The notes under the pieces: model-generated
Databases searched by the model: none
Told to the model about the DNA's origin: nothing
Seen by the model: only the letters and a program-made list of their open reading frames with translations
Source of the DNA: Anaerocolumna chitinilytica
Lineage (GTDB): Bacteria; Bacillota; Clostridia; Lachnospirales; Lachnospiraceae
Direction: 5' to 3'
DNA length: 64,000 nt
Assembly: GCF_014218355.1 (NCBI RefSeq)
Contig: NZ_AP023368.1
Location: 4,589,501 to 4,653,500, forward strand
Shown here: piece by piece, positions 34,958 through 43,097 of the stretch
Numbering within the stretch: the first letter of the stretch is position 1
Layout of the letters: each line of letters begins with the position of its first letter
Made by a program: the position numbers and the translations under genes

Positions 34958-34996
34958 AAAGCTACCGAATAGCAGCACCTGCTATTCGGTAGCTTT
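34958..34996. terminator. Strong hairpin terminator after the amidohydrolase gene
   Basis: The 17-bp perfect stem 34958-34974 / 34980-34996 has a 5-nt loop and ends in CTTTAT. On the minus strand it is followed by TTTATTAAG. It probably serves both convergent units. Confidence 0.7.
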
Positions 34997-35054
34997 ATGT
35001 AAGGCTGTATTAGCTTCCTGTACTCTTATAATGTCTTATGCTAAACCGTTCCTG

Positions 35055-35810
35055 TTATCCCATCATCACTTTATCCAAAAAACTACCAATCCGTTCATTA
35101 ACTTCCTTTACTTTTTCTGTGGGCATATGAGGTCTGTGACCGCATTCAGGGACAATCCATACTTCACTATTTTCTACTTTTCTTTGCAGGTTAAGGAGTC
35201 TTTCTTTTGTTGCATAGGTATCAAGTTCTCCTGCAAGGAAGAAACTCGGCATTTTTAGCTTTTCAAAATCTTCCTCTGACAGACATGGATACATCCTCCA
35301 GTCTCTGACACTCTGTTCCATATGATGTCTCCAGTCTCCTTCGGTAGCCTCCCAATTCCTGACTCTGATTCTCTCAATAAAATCAGTCTCATTTCTTCGA
35401 AGCAGTTCCTCTGGTTCATAAGCTTCTGACCCAGTACCATCAGGTACTCCACCGCACCCTATAGTTATCATACTTTTAACCAGCTCCGGGTATTTTGAAG
35501 CAAGATGGAGAGCTACACCTCCGCCCAGGCTGTAACCGATTAAATGCACCTGATGAAGCCCCATGTTTCTAATAAAAGCTGCCATATCATCTGCAATCAC
35601 CGCTGTATCCCAGTCTTTGTTTTCTGCTGTCGTTCTGCCATGGCCTCTAAAATCCGGCAGAAGAAGCCTGTATTTATTACAAAATGGCTGAATCTGCCCG
35701 GAAAAAGCAATAATTCCCCTGCTGTAACCACTGTGTAAAAAAAGGATTGTTTCTCCTATTCCGATATCTTCATAAAATACATTACAATCTCTGGCATTAC
35801 AGTATGGCAT
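35055..35810 (-). CDS. Alpha/beta-fold hydrolase
   Basis: Soluble hydrolase of 251 residues. The nucleophile elbow is GYSLGG, an oxyanion HSG motif appears early (LFLHSGYSRG), the acid lies in LAGELDTYAT, and the terminal catalytic His is in PECGHRPHMP. It resembles small esterases/lactonases with no cap expansion. Its ATG overlaps the stop of the upstream PNPOx-like gene (TAATG), so the two are coupled in a MarR-led operon. The combination suggests a detoxification or stress response rather than glycan breakdown. Confidence 0.87.
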   Translation of the reverse strand: MPYCNARDCNVFYEDIGIGETILFLHSGYSRGIIAFSGQIQPFCNKYRLLLPDFRGHGRTTAENKDWDTAVIADDMAAFIRNMGLHQVHLIGYSLGGGVALHLASKYPELVKSMITIGCGGVPDGTGSEAYEPEELLRRNETDFIERIRVRNWEATEGDWRHHMEQSVRDWRMYPCLSEEDFEKLKMPSFFLAGELDTYATKERLLNLQRKVENSEVWIVPECGHRPHMPTEKVKEVNERIGSFLDKVMMG

Positions 35811-36247
35811 TACCTATACTCCTTTACTTCTTCCGTTAAGAAGAGATGCTTCTTTAAGCCATGATAGTAGTTTCCTTTCACTGCCCTAAATTCCAGAATA
35901 GTGTAATCCGGATCAGTTGGTCCAAGGGGGTAGTATACTTCATCCCCTGCTTTCCAAAAGGCTTTTTTGAGTTCTTCCTCTCCATGAACAATCATTTCAC
36001 CAATAAACATTACTCCATGAAATCCTACCGCATCCAGAAAATAAATAGAAGCCTTGGGATTCTTCTCCCATTGCCCTACTCGGATGGAAGAAGTATTGGT
36101 TGAGAACCAGAAAGTATCCAATCCTTCATTTTTTAATCGAAACATTGTTTTTGCATTGGGATATCCCTCTTCATCCACGGAACAGCATATTGCGTCCCTG
36201 CTGCTTTCTACTAATTTAATTACACTTTCTGCCACTTCTCTCTCCAT
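35810..36247 (-). CDS. Pyridoxamine 5'-phosphate oxidase-family (flavin-binding) protein
   Basis: Split-barrel flavoprotein-like protein of 145 residues. AICCSVDEEGYPNAKTM and FWFSTNTSSIRVGQWEKNPK show the FMN-binding pattern seen in small general-stress relatives (ywmB/GSP26 type), and KASIYFLD gives the third strand. These proteins bind FMN, F420 or heme and usually act in stress response; true PNPOx activity is unlikely for so short a protein. It sits between a MarR regulator and a hydrolase, in the same transcription unit. Confidence 0.8.
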   Translation of the reverse strand: MEREVAESVIKLVESSRDAICCSVDEEGYPNAKTMFRLKNEGLDTFWFSTNTSSIRVGQWEKNPKASIYFLDAVGFHGVMFIGEMIVHGEEELKKAFWKAGDEVYYPLGPTDPDYTILEFRAVKGNYYHGLKKHLFLTEEVKEYR

Positions 36248-36335
36248 TTGTACTTCCTCCGATTCTTTTCTTTTTTACCATTACTTCATTAATAGTTATG
36301 CAGCGAATCAATTAACCACTAAATTTATGCCTCTT

Positions 36336-36767
36336 TCATTCTTCCAGGTTTTGAATAAGACGCCTTAACATTTCCTCAAACTGTTCTATCTCTTCCTCCG
36401 AAAACCTTTTATAAAACAATTCATTCATTTCAAGGGACACACGGTCATACTCTTCCTTGTAATTCCTTGCCTTGTCCGTAATAGATATTATTATCTGCCT
36501 GCGGTTATTTTGATCTGCTCTTCGCTCTACTAATCCGCTCTCTTCCATTCTGTCAAGCATACTGGTAAGAGATGTCTTGGCCAGGGATGTAAGATGCCCG
36601 ATTTCAGAAATCGTAAGCTTTTCTTTTTCCCATAATACATAAAGGATTCTTCCCTGTGCCCCATTAAAGGCATCAATACCGCTCTCCTTTAGCATTCTTT
36701 CAAACACTCTGCCTTGCAGCTGTTTGATTTGTGAAATAAGAAATCCTCCATAGGTTTTTATTACCAA
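36336..36767 (-). CDS. MarR-family transcriptional regulator
   Basis: Winged-helix repressor of 143 residues. The recognition region reads LTISEIGHLTSLAKTSLTSM followed by LDRMEESGLVERR; the wing residues are DQNNRRQIIISITDKA. The first in-frame start is TTG at 36765-36767, only 3 nt from GGAGG, which is unusually close. An ATA codon at 36759-36761 would have normal spacing, so the true start is unsettled. It heads the PNPOx-like/hydrolase operon and likely represses its own promoter, which carries a near-palindrome across the -10 box. Confidence 0.87.
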   Translation of the reverse strand: MVIKTYGGFLISQIKQLQGRVFERMLKESGIDAFNGAQGRILYVLWEKEKLTISEIGHLTSLAKTSLTSMLDRMEESGLVERRADQNNRRQIIISITDKARNYKEEYDRVSLEMNELFYKRFSEEEIEQFEEMLRRLIQNLEE

Positions 36768-36783
36768 TCACCTCCATACCATG

Positions 36784-36814
36784 TAGTATAGTCCTATATA
36801 GTACTAATTGTCAA
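36784..36814 (-). promoter_or_regulatory. Promoter with overlapping palindrome upstream of the MarR gene
   Basis: Minus-strand -35 TTGACA (36809-36814), 18-nt spacer, -10 TATACT (36785-36790). A near-palindrome TAGTACTATA...TATACTA covers spacer and -10 (36784-36806), a typical MarR autoregulatory arrangement. Confidence 0.6.
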
Positions 36815-36837
36815 GAATATTTTTCCAACTAAACTGC

Positions 36838-36884
36838 CTGAAAAAAGCTGGTGATTTAGCATTTTATATTGCCTCCACCAGCTT
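36838..36884 (-). terminator. Terminator of the GH127 gene
   Basis: AAGCTGGTG (36845-36853) pairs with CACCAGCTT (36876-36884). On the minus strand it is followed by a run of six T. Confidence 0.7.
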
Positions 36885-36892
36885 ATTATCGA

Positions 36893-38854
36893 TTATTTAT
36901 GATTCATCCATACCAGCATTTCCCCTTTATCTCTGTTACCCCATAGGAAATATGGTATTGCCTTAATCTCTGTTTTCTCTTCTTCTGCCTTAAATGGCCG
37001 ATAGAGTGAGTGGTTCCACTCTTTATCGCTTATTCGGAAGCCCTGTCCGGTTATGGATAATGCACCTTTCATTAGCCCCGCTTCCTCTTTAAGTTCAAAA
37101 CCTGTACCGATCTCAAGGGATAAAGCTGATAGATTCGGACCATTATCTGTCTCTTCCAGACAATAGACCAGTGGTCCACGCATAATCGAGACCTTTCCGG
37201 CATTGGCACGCACTTCTGGGTGTGACTGTATGATTTCAACCGGCATTTCCATTTGAAGCACTACCTCATCTCCGTCGCACCAGTTTCTGTGGATAGAAAG
37301 AAAACCGTTCTCTAGTTGTCCTGCTTCTGCTGTCATAGCTTCTCCATTTACCGAGACTTGATATTTTCTGCACCAACTTGGAATTCTTAATTTAAGAGTG
37401 TATTCCATCTCTTTGTTTAGGCCAAGCTTTATCCTTACACCCCCATCCCAAGGATATCCAGTGTTCTGTTCAAGAATTATCTTACTTCCTCCTGCCTCTA
37501 TCTCTGCCTTACTGGGTATATACAAATGTGCATATATGGTATCCTCGCTATAGGTATAGATATATTGCCTTAATGACATTAAGAGTCTGGCCAGATTAGG
37601 GGGGCAGCAGGCACAGCCATACCATTTCTGCCTTACCGGTGCAACATGCTTTCTCTCCGGATTCTTTTCGCTGGCTTTCGGCCATACTTCCATAGGATTT
37701 ACATAAAAGAAGCTCTTACCGTCAAATCCCATCCCACTGATAATAGAATTGTACAGGGCTCTTTCCATGATGTCTCCGTAACTTCCATTCTCTTCTAACA
37801 GAGTCATCCTATGTGCAAACAAAAATAATCCGATTGAGGCACAGGTCTCCTGATAAACAGTGTCATTGGGCAGATCATAATCAAAAGTAAAGGCTTCGCC
37901 AGAATGAGTCGAACCAATTCCACCGGTTATATACATTTGCTTTGTAACAATATTGTTCCACAGAGCTTTACAGGCCTTCTTAAGGCTTTCATCTTTCGTC
38001 AGTGCCGCAATATCAGCCATTCCCGAGTATAAGTAGACTGCCCTGACCGCATGGCCTATGGCCTCTGTCTGCTCTCTTACAGGTATATGAGCCTGATTAT
38101 ATGAAACCTCCGGCTGTCTATGATCGGAGGGATTCCAGAAAGAGGACTTTCCTCTCTTCTCCCATTCGAGTAAAAAGAAATTAGGTTCTTTCCCTCTCTC
38201 ATCGATAAAGTACTTGGACAAATTCAGGTATTTTTCCTCTCCCGTTGCTTTATACAACTTTACCAAAGCGAGCTCAATTTCTTCATGCCCGTCGTAACCG
38301 TGAATCTTTCCTTCTTCTGTTCCAAACACACTGTTGATGTGATCCGCAAAGCGGCACATGACATCTAAAAGCTTTCTTTTTCCCGTAGCATTATAATATG
38401 CCACCGCTGCTTCCATCATATGGCCGGCACAATATAATTCATGGCAATCCATCAGATTTGTCCATTTTTCCTTTGGACGCTTTAAGGTAAAGAAAGTATT
38501 CAAATAGCCATCTTCCTGCTGAGCCTTTTCGATATATTCAATAACTTCATCTGCCTGTTTCTCAAGCTCCGGGTCGGGAGCAGCAGACAAGCTGTATCCA
38601 ACTGCTTCCAGCCATTTGGCAACATCACTGTCTTGAAATACCAGTCCACCGAATTCTCCTTCTTCAAGCCCAGCTGCTACTTTAAAGTTGTGAATGGCAT
38701 AACTCTTTTCTGCTTCCGGTATTCTGTCATTCAAGGCTTCCCATTGGTAAGGGATAACTACCCTTTGCACAAGTTCCTGGTATTCTCTGAAAAATCCTTC
38801 CTTTAACTCAACCTTCTCCAATCCCACAGTACGGTATTGATTCATATTATCCAT
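36893..38854 (-). CDS. GH127 beta-L-arabinofuranosidase (HypBA1-like)
   Basis: Cytoplasmic glycosidase of family 127 (former DUF1680), 653 residues, full length. The alpha/alpha-barrel region includes NLMDCHELYCAGHMMEAAVA and FTFDYDLPNDTVYQETCASI. The zinc/cysteine site YGCACCPPNLARLL contains the catalytic Cys used as nucleophile in characterised members, with a conserved upstream Glu. The C-terminal beta domains follow. These enzymes release L-arabinofuranose from beta-arabinosides of plant hydroxyproline-rich glycoproteins and related glycans. No signal peptide is present. It is divergent from an AraC regulator that may control it, and a terminator follows. Confidence 0.92.
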   Translation of the reverse strand: MDNMNQYRTVGLEKVELKEGFFREYQELVQRVVIPYQWEALNDRIPEAEKSYAIHNFKVAAGLEEGEFGGLVFQDSDVAKWLEAVGYSLSAAPDPELEKQADEVIEYIEKAQQEDGYLNTFFTLKRPKEKWTNLMDCHELYCAGHMMEAAVAYYNATGKRKLLDVMCRFADHINSVFGTEEGKIHGYDGHEEIELALVKLYKATGEEKYLNLSKYFIDERGKEPNFFLLEWEKRGKSSFWNPSDHRQPEVSYNQAHIPVREQTEAIGHAVRAVYLYSGMADIAALTKDESLKKACKALWNNIVTKQMYITGGIGSTHSGEAFTFDYDLPNDTVYQETCASIGLFLFAHRMTLLEENGSYGDIMERALYNSIISGMGFDGKSFFYVNPMEVWPKASEKNPERKHVAPVRQKWYGCACCPPNLARLLMSLRQYIYTYSEDTIYAHLYIPSKAEIEAGGSKIILEQNTGYPWDGGVRIKLGLNKEMEYTLKLRIPSWCRKYQVSVNGEAMTAEAGQLENGFLSIHRNWCDGDEVVLQMEMPVEIIQSHPEVRANAGKVSIMRGPLVYCLEETDNGPNLSALSLEIGTGFELKEEAGLMKGALSITGQGFRISDKEWNHSLYRPFKAEEEKTEIKAIPYFLWGNRDKGEMLVWMNHK

Positions 38855-38896
38855 ATATTGACCTCCTCCAAGTTTAATCTTTTTAAATCAAACAAT

Positions 38897-38925
38897 TTGC
38901 TTTGCAGCTACGCTTAAGCTATAAT
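38897..38925 (+). promoter_or_regulatory. Promoter of the AraC gene
   Basis: -35 TTGCTT (38897-38902), 17-nt spacer, -10 TATAAT (38920-38925), about 70 nt before the ATG. Confidence 0.6.
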
Positions 38926-38993
38926 ATGAGTATGCCACATTTATTCTAATTTGTCGGTAGCCTAATCAAACAAAAGGTGGAAGATATTGACCT

Positions 38994-39953
38994 ATGTATT
39001 ACTTAAAAGCAAACATTACATCCCCTGTCTGCTTTATCTCGGCAGGACATTTTACAGCAGAATCCCGCTGGATACATTCTGAAAGAATCATTGAAGATTA
39101 TGAGATTATTATCAACTTAAAGAATCCTATCTTTATCCAGCAGGAGGAGGTTCAATACACCCTTAACTCCGGTGATTCCCTGCTGCTCCTGCCAGGCTTA
39201 ACCCACAAAGGATTTGACTATTCTGATAAAGGAGCCTCCTTTTATTGGTTTCACTTTACTGCCGGCAGACAGGTTATGCCCTGTAAACAGGAAGCTGCTA
39301 TCAGACAAGATTATAACTTAGAGAATACTGACTGTACCTGGGAAGTAATCCAATCTGGGGAAGCTGAGAATGTGATATCTCTTATTAATAATAATAATTT
39401 CCTTGACGATTTCTCTTCCTATTGTCTGCTGCCAACCCTTATGAGAAGTGTGAACCTTGACCGGGTAAGTATCTTATTTCACCAGCTGCTTCACCTGCAG
39501 TCTTCTCATTATTATACGGAGCAGGCAACCAGATATTTGCTGACCTCCCTTCTGATAGAGTTGGCACAGCAGAATATCCTTCAATTTAAATCCAAGCACG
39601 ACTCTGAACATTCCCTTGATAAACTACCCAAAATCCTGGAATGGATAAGAATTCATTCTATGAAAAGAATCTCCCTCTCTGATGTCGCCCATGAATTTAA
39701 TTATTCAAAGGAATATCTGGCAAGGTATTTTAAGAAGCATATGGGTATGAGCATGCAGCAGTACATCTATAATTTAAAGCTCTCAAAAGCCAAAGAACTT
39801 CTATGCGAATCTGATAAAACAATCGGCGAAATTGCAGAAACTCTTGGTTTTTTAGATGAAAAATACTTCATGAAGCTATTTAAAAAAATGGAGGACACTA
39901 CCCCTAAGCAGTATAGAAATGCTTACAACCGGACTCATATGAATACGAATTAA
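38994..39953 (+). CDS. AraC-family regulator with cupin sensor
   Basis: Transcription regulator of 319 residues. The N-terminal half is an AraC-type cupin arm (for example GDSLLLLPGLTHKGFDYSDK). The C-terminal double helix-turn-helix carries RISLSDVAHEFNYSKEYLAR and TIGEIAETLGFLDEKYFMKL, followed by FKK and the TPKQYRN end motif. The first HTH helix sequence departs from the usual YLSRLF form only slightly. It is divergent from GH127 and convergent with GH30, so it is likely the local arabinoside-responsive activator. Confidence 0.9.
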   Translation: MYYLKANITSPVCFISAGHFTAESRWIHSERIIEDYEIIINLKNPIFIQQEEVQYTLNSGDSLLLLPGLTHKGFDYSDKGASFYWFHFTAGRQVMPCKQEAAIRQDYNLENTDCTWEVIQSGEAENVISLINNNNFLDDFSSYCLLPTLMRSVNLDRVSILFHQLLHLQSSHYYTEQATRYLLTSLLIELAQQNILQFKSKHDSEHSLDKLPKILEWIRIHSMKRISLSDVAHEFNYSKEYLARYFKKHMGMSMQQYIYNLKLSKAKELLCESDKTIGEIAETLGFLDEKYFMKLFKKMEDTTPKQYRNAYNRTHMNTN

Positions 39954-39972
39954 ACTTAAGTATACAAATAAA

Positions 39973-40018
39973 AGAGAAGTTATTACCCAACAGGATAATA
40001 ACTTCTCTGCTTTTTTTA
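39973..40018. terminator. Bidirectional terminator between AraC and GH30 genes
   Basis: A 13-bp stem AGAGAAGTTATTA (39973-39985) / TAATAACTTCTCT (39996-40008) is followed on the plus strand by GCTTTTTTTA; on the minus strand TTTTATTTG follows. Confidence 0.75.
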
Positions 40019-41335
40019 TTTCCAACAAGCTGTTACGATGGAATGTGCACTGGTTTCAATGGCACAAGTTTTTCCTTCCACCATAATTTCAAAACTTTGT
40101 GCTTCATCTGTCTTATTCAAAACAACGACAACAACTTCTCCATCCGGATTTACAAAGCCACAGCAATCTAATTTGTCCGTATATCTGGAAACCAGAATTC
40201 TCTTGGCACCGGGTTTTACAAATCTGCTGAAATGCCCAATATAGTAAAAAGATAGCTTAACATCAACTGTATCCTTTGTTGTATCGCACATAACAGGTGC
40301 ATCACAGAAATTACCTACATGATTCGGTCCACCGTTTTCATCGAGAATAAGATTCCAATCAATGTATCCGTTCATTCCTGCGTTTAAGTTTCCGATGATG
40401 TCATGGGCATACATCTCAGCATTCTGGGACTGTCCGGCAGCGGCGAACCTGGAGTACTCCACACAGCCTTCTGTAAAGATGAGCTCTTTATCCGGATACT
40501 TATCACGAATGCATTGGAGTGCTTCAAAATGGTCTCCGGTATACCAATGAAAGGCTATACCAGAAATATCTTTTAACGCCTGCTCATCAGAAAAAGTCTC
40601 TTCGCAGCGTTCAACAATCAGATCCTTATTATGATCCCAGCAGTTAATTCTGACATCGGTAAGTCCTGCACCATCAAGCTTTTTCCTTAAATGGTCACAG
40701 GCGAATTTTCTTTCCTCCTCACCTGTAAACTGACAGGAATCCCATGTCTGTACTGCATTAGGTTCATTCTGTATGGTTACACGTTTAATAACAATACCTT
40801 CATTTGCATAAGCCTGTATGTATTTTACAAAGATGCCTGCCCATGCATCATAATATTCTTCTATTAATTTACCGCCATGATTCATTTCCTTGTTTGTCTT
40901 CATAAAGGGCGGTGGACTCCAGGGAGAAGCCAGGAATTCTATATCTTTGTTTAACTTTAAAGCTTCCTTGATAAAAGGTATTTGATACTTAAAATCCCCT
41001 TCAATTGTAAAGGTTGCAAGTTCTGTATCATTTTCTTCTACATAAGAACGGTTACCCAAGGAAAAATCACAGCTTTGGATATGCGTTCTGCAAAAATTAT
41101 ATCCATTTCCATTTTTTCCAAAATATAGATCTAAAAGTTTGGTTTTATTCTCTTCGCTCATCTTGCTCCAGGTATATGCGGAAGCTTCCGTGAAAGCCCC
41201 TCCAAATCCCAGGATTTCCTGTCTTTTTTCCTTTGGATATACCTTTAGAAGTTTAAATTCTTTGGATGGTGAATATATAAATTCCCCTTCTTTTTCTTCA
41301 AACCTAACCTCAGCATTGGTTGTAAAAATCTTCAT
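40016..41335 (-). CDS. GH30 glycosidase
   Basis: Glycoside hydrolase family 30 enzyme of 439 residues without a signal peptide, hence cytoplasmic. The (beta/alpha)8 barrel carries the acid/base Glu in VTIQNEPNAVQTW and the nucleophile Glu in LIFTEGCVEYSRF; LGFGGAFTEASAYTW is the family N-terminal signature. Members cleave beta-glucosyl, beta-xylosyl or beta-1,6-linked residues; this one is closest in appearance to the glucosylceramidase-like subfamilies. It begins 14 nt after the binding-protein gene, in the same operon, so it probably acts on the sugar taken up by that protein. Confidence 0.88.
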   Translation of the reverse strand: MKIFTTNAEVRFEEKEGEFIYSPSKEFKLLKVYPKEKRQEILGFGGAFTEASAYTWSKMSEENKTKLLDLYFGKNGNGYNFCRTHIQSCDFSLGNRSYVEENDTELATFTIEGDFKYQIPFIKEALKLNKDIEFLASPWSPPPFMKTNKEMNHGGKLIEEYYDAWAGIFVKYIQAYANEGIVIKRVTIQNEPNAVQTWDSCQFTGEEERKFACDHLRKKLDGAGLTDVRINCWDHNKDLIVERCEETFSDEQALKDISGIAFHWYTGDHFEALQCIRDKYPDKELIFTEGCVEYSRFAAAGQSQNAEMYAHDIIGNLNAGMNGYIDWNLILDENGGPNHVGNFCDAPVMCDTTKDTVDVKLSFYYIGHFSRFVKPGAKRILVSRYTDKLDCCGFVNPDGEVVVVVLNKTDEAQSFEIMVEGKTCAIETSAHSIVTACWK

Positions 41336-41349
41336 GCCAAATCCCCTTT

Positions 41350-42954
41350 CTAATGCTCACTATTAAAGCGGTCCAGAGCCTGCTGTGTTATCTCAACGGC
41401 TCGGTCTAAATTCATCTTTTTTAACTCGTTGATATAGCTGTCCCATTCAGTATTTATATTCGAGGCACCGATAATAAAGTTTATGTTCATACTGTTCATA
41501 TACTTTGTAAGATCTGTTACTATCTTGCTGCGCTCTTTTGATTCCTCTCCTGTGTACGTAAGGCTGCTGGGCAATATGTAGGAATCATCCCCTTTGCTCC
41601 AGACATCATAAGCTTTCAGATCCTGCTTTGGTACTGCACTGAGCTCTCGTGTCCAATCATATAATCCTCCCAGCCTGTTAGGCGGCAGTAGATACAGGGC
41701 CTGAGCCTGCCCCATGCTATACTTTGGATTTCTTGCTATCTTATCCGTAACCTGTGGTTTTCCTGCGGAATCATAGGTAAAGGTATCATTTTTGGTACCG
41801 TAATTAGCCAGAAGTGAACCATCCTGTGTATAAAGGTAATTCAGTAATTTCATTGCTATCTCGGGATATTTGCACTTTGCAGAAATGGTGACAGGATTTC
41901 CGATACTGCAGTCCTCTCTTCGTATATGCAGTTTATCGCCAGGTTTCACTACAGGAGATGCAACAGGTATCACATCCATGCCGGGAACTGCCTGTTCATA
42001 CTGGGACATCATAATATACATGGCATTCCAAGCCCCTGTCTGTCCATTCTCTACCATGGACTTATCAACCTGCCACTCGCCGTTTATCATGAAATCATGA
42101 TCAATTAATCCTTTTTTATACCAACTGTTAAGTAAAGTTAAATAATCCTTCCAACCTTCCTCGGCAGGACCATAGACCACTTTTCCATTAACCTGCATAA
42201 AATCTTCATAGACACCAAACCCTGCACTCAATGCATGGGAATATTCAAGATATCCATTATTCCCAATGCTGATAGGCGCATAAGCTCCCTTCTTGCTCTT
42301 AAACAAAGTCAGCATCTTCTCCCAGTCATCATAGGTTACCGGCTCGTTAAGACCCAGTTCATCCAACCAGTCCTTTCTTACCTGCAAGCCCATCCAGGGT
42401 CCCTGTTTTTCTGTATAGAGACCGTAACAGGCAACTACTCTTCCAGAACCGGTAGTGGTACTTTTTATCGTATAAGTATCCCGATTTCGCAAAGTATTGT
42501 AATCCTTCAGATAAGTGTCCAGATAAGGTGTCAGATCCAGGTAACAGCCATCATCCACAGCAGCATCCAATCCCTCCGGATAAGCATAGTTGTAGTGGGA
42601 GATGATGTCGGTAAAATTATCCGAGGCAATCATGGAATAATAAGCATCGCTTTCCTCTCCGATTTCAGGAATTACAAATTCCAGATGAACTCCAGTCCGT
42701 TTCTCCAGCTCCTGAAAGAACATATTGCTATTATAATCATTAAGAATTCCTTTTAGATTGCTGTCGAGTCCCACAAATACTGTTAATGTAATCGGTTTAT
42801 CCGTAAGCGGCATCACAGTGTTGCTGCCAGCGCCGCTTTCATTACCGGTTACTTCCCTGCCTCCCGTTTTCTCCTTTGCAGCACAGCCAAAAAGTACAGA
42901 TGCGGTTAACATCAGGATTAACAATATACTGATAACCCTTTTCACTTCTTTCAT
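41350..42954 (-). CDS. Extracellular solute-binding lipoprotein without adjacent permeases
   Basis: Family 1 oligosaccharide-binding lipoprotein of about 534 residues. The signal peptide MKEVKRVISILLILMLTASV ends at lipobox LFGC. LTVFVGLDSNLKGILNDYNS begins the mature fold, and the C-terminus shows the usual ALDRFNSEH end. The ATG at 42954 has GGAGG 5 nt upstream; the longer frame is rejected. It is followed by GH30 and preceded by a membrane AraC regulator. No permease gene is adjacent, so it may feed the LplBC-type pairs at 23-25 kb or 50-52 kb. Confidence 0.87.
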   Translation of the reverse strand: MKEVKRVISILLILMLTASVLFGCAAKEKTGGREVTGNESGAGSNTVMPLTDKPITLTVFVGLDSNLKGILNDYNSNMFFQELEKRTGVHLEFVIPEIGEESDAYYSMIASDNFTDIISHYNYAYPEGLDAAVDDGCYLDLTPYLDTYLKDYNTLRNRDTYTIKSTTTGSGRVVACYGLYTEKQGPWMGLQVRKDWLDELGLNEPVTYDDWEKMLTLFKSKKGAYAPISIGNNGYLEYSHALSAGFGVYEDFMQVNGKVVYGPAEEGWKDYLTLLNSWYKKGLIDHDFMINGEWQVDKSMVENGQTGAWNAMYIMMSQYEQAVPGMDVIPVASPVVKPGDKLHIRREDCSIGNPVTISAKCKYPEIAMKLLNYLYTQDGSLLANYGTKNDTFTYDSAGKPQVTDKIARNPKYSMGQAQALYLLPPNRLGGLYDWTRELSAVPKQDLKAYDVWSKGDDSYILPSSLTYTGEESKERSKIVTDLTKYMNSMNINFIIGASNINTEWDSYINELKKMNLDRAVEITQQALDRFNSEH

Positions 42955-43097
42955 GGTATCCTCCAAGTGTGCTACCCATTTAGCATCTGCGAAATGTTTT
43001 TGCACACTAGCTTCCCTGACATGTATTATTATAGTTAACTTCCCCCGTAATTAGAAAGGGGCAACATTTGTTATTCGTTTTTAAAATTATACTTATC

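Noticed and set aside
35055..36767. Glycan acetyl-esterase operon within the polysaccharide region
   Set aside because: The MarR regulator and PNPOx-like protein point to stress or detoxification rather than glycan de-esterification.
42235..42756. Open frame of 173 codons on the plus strand
   Set aside because: It lies entirely antisense to the orphan binding-protein gene, lacks a ribosome site and reads as a low-complexity shadow.
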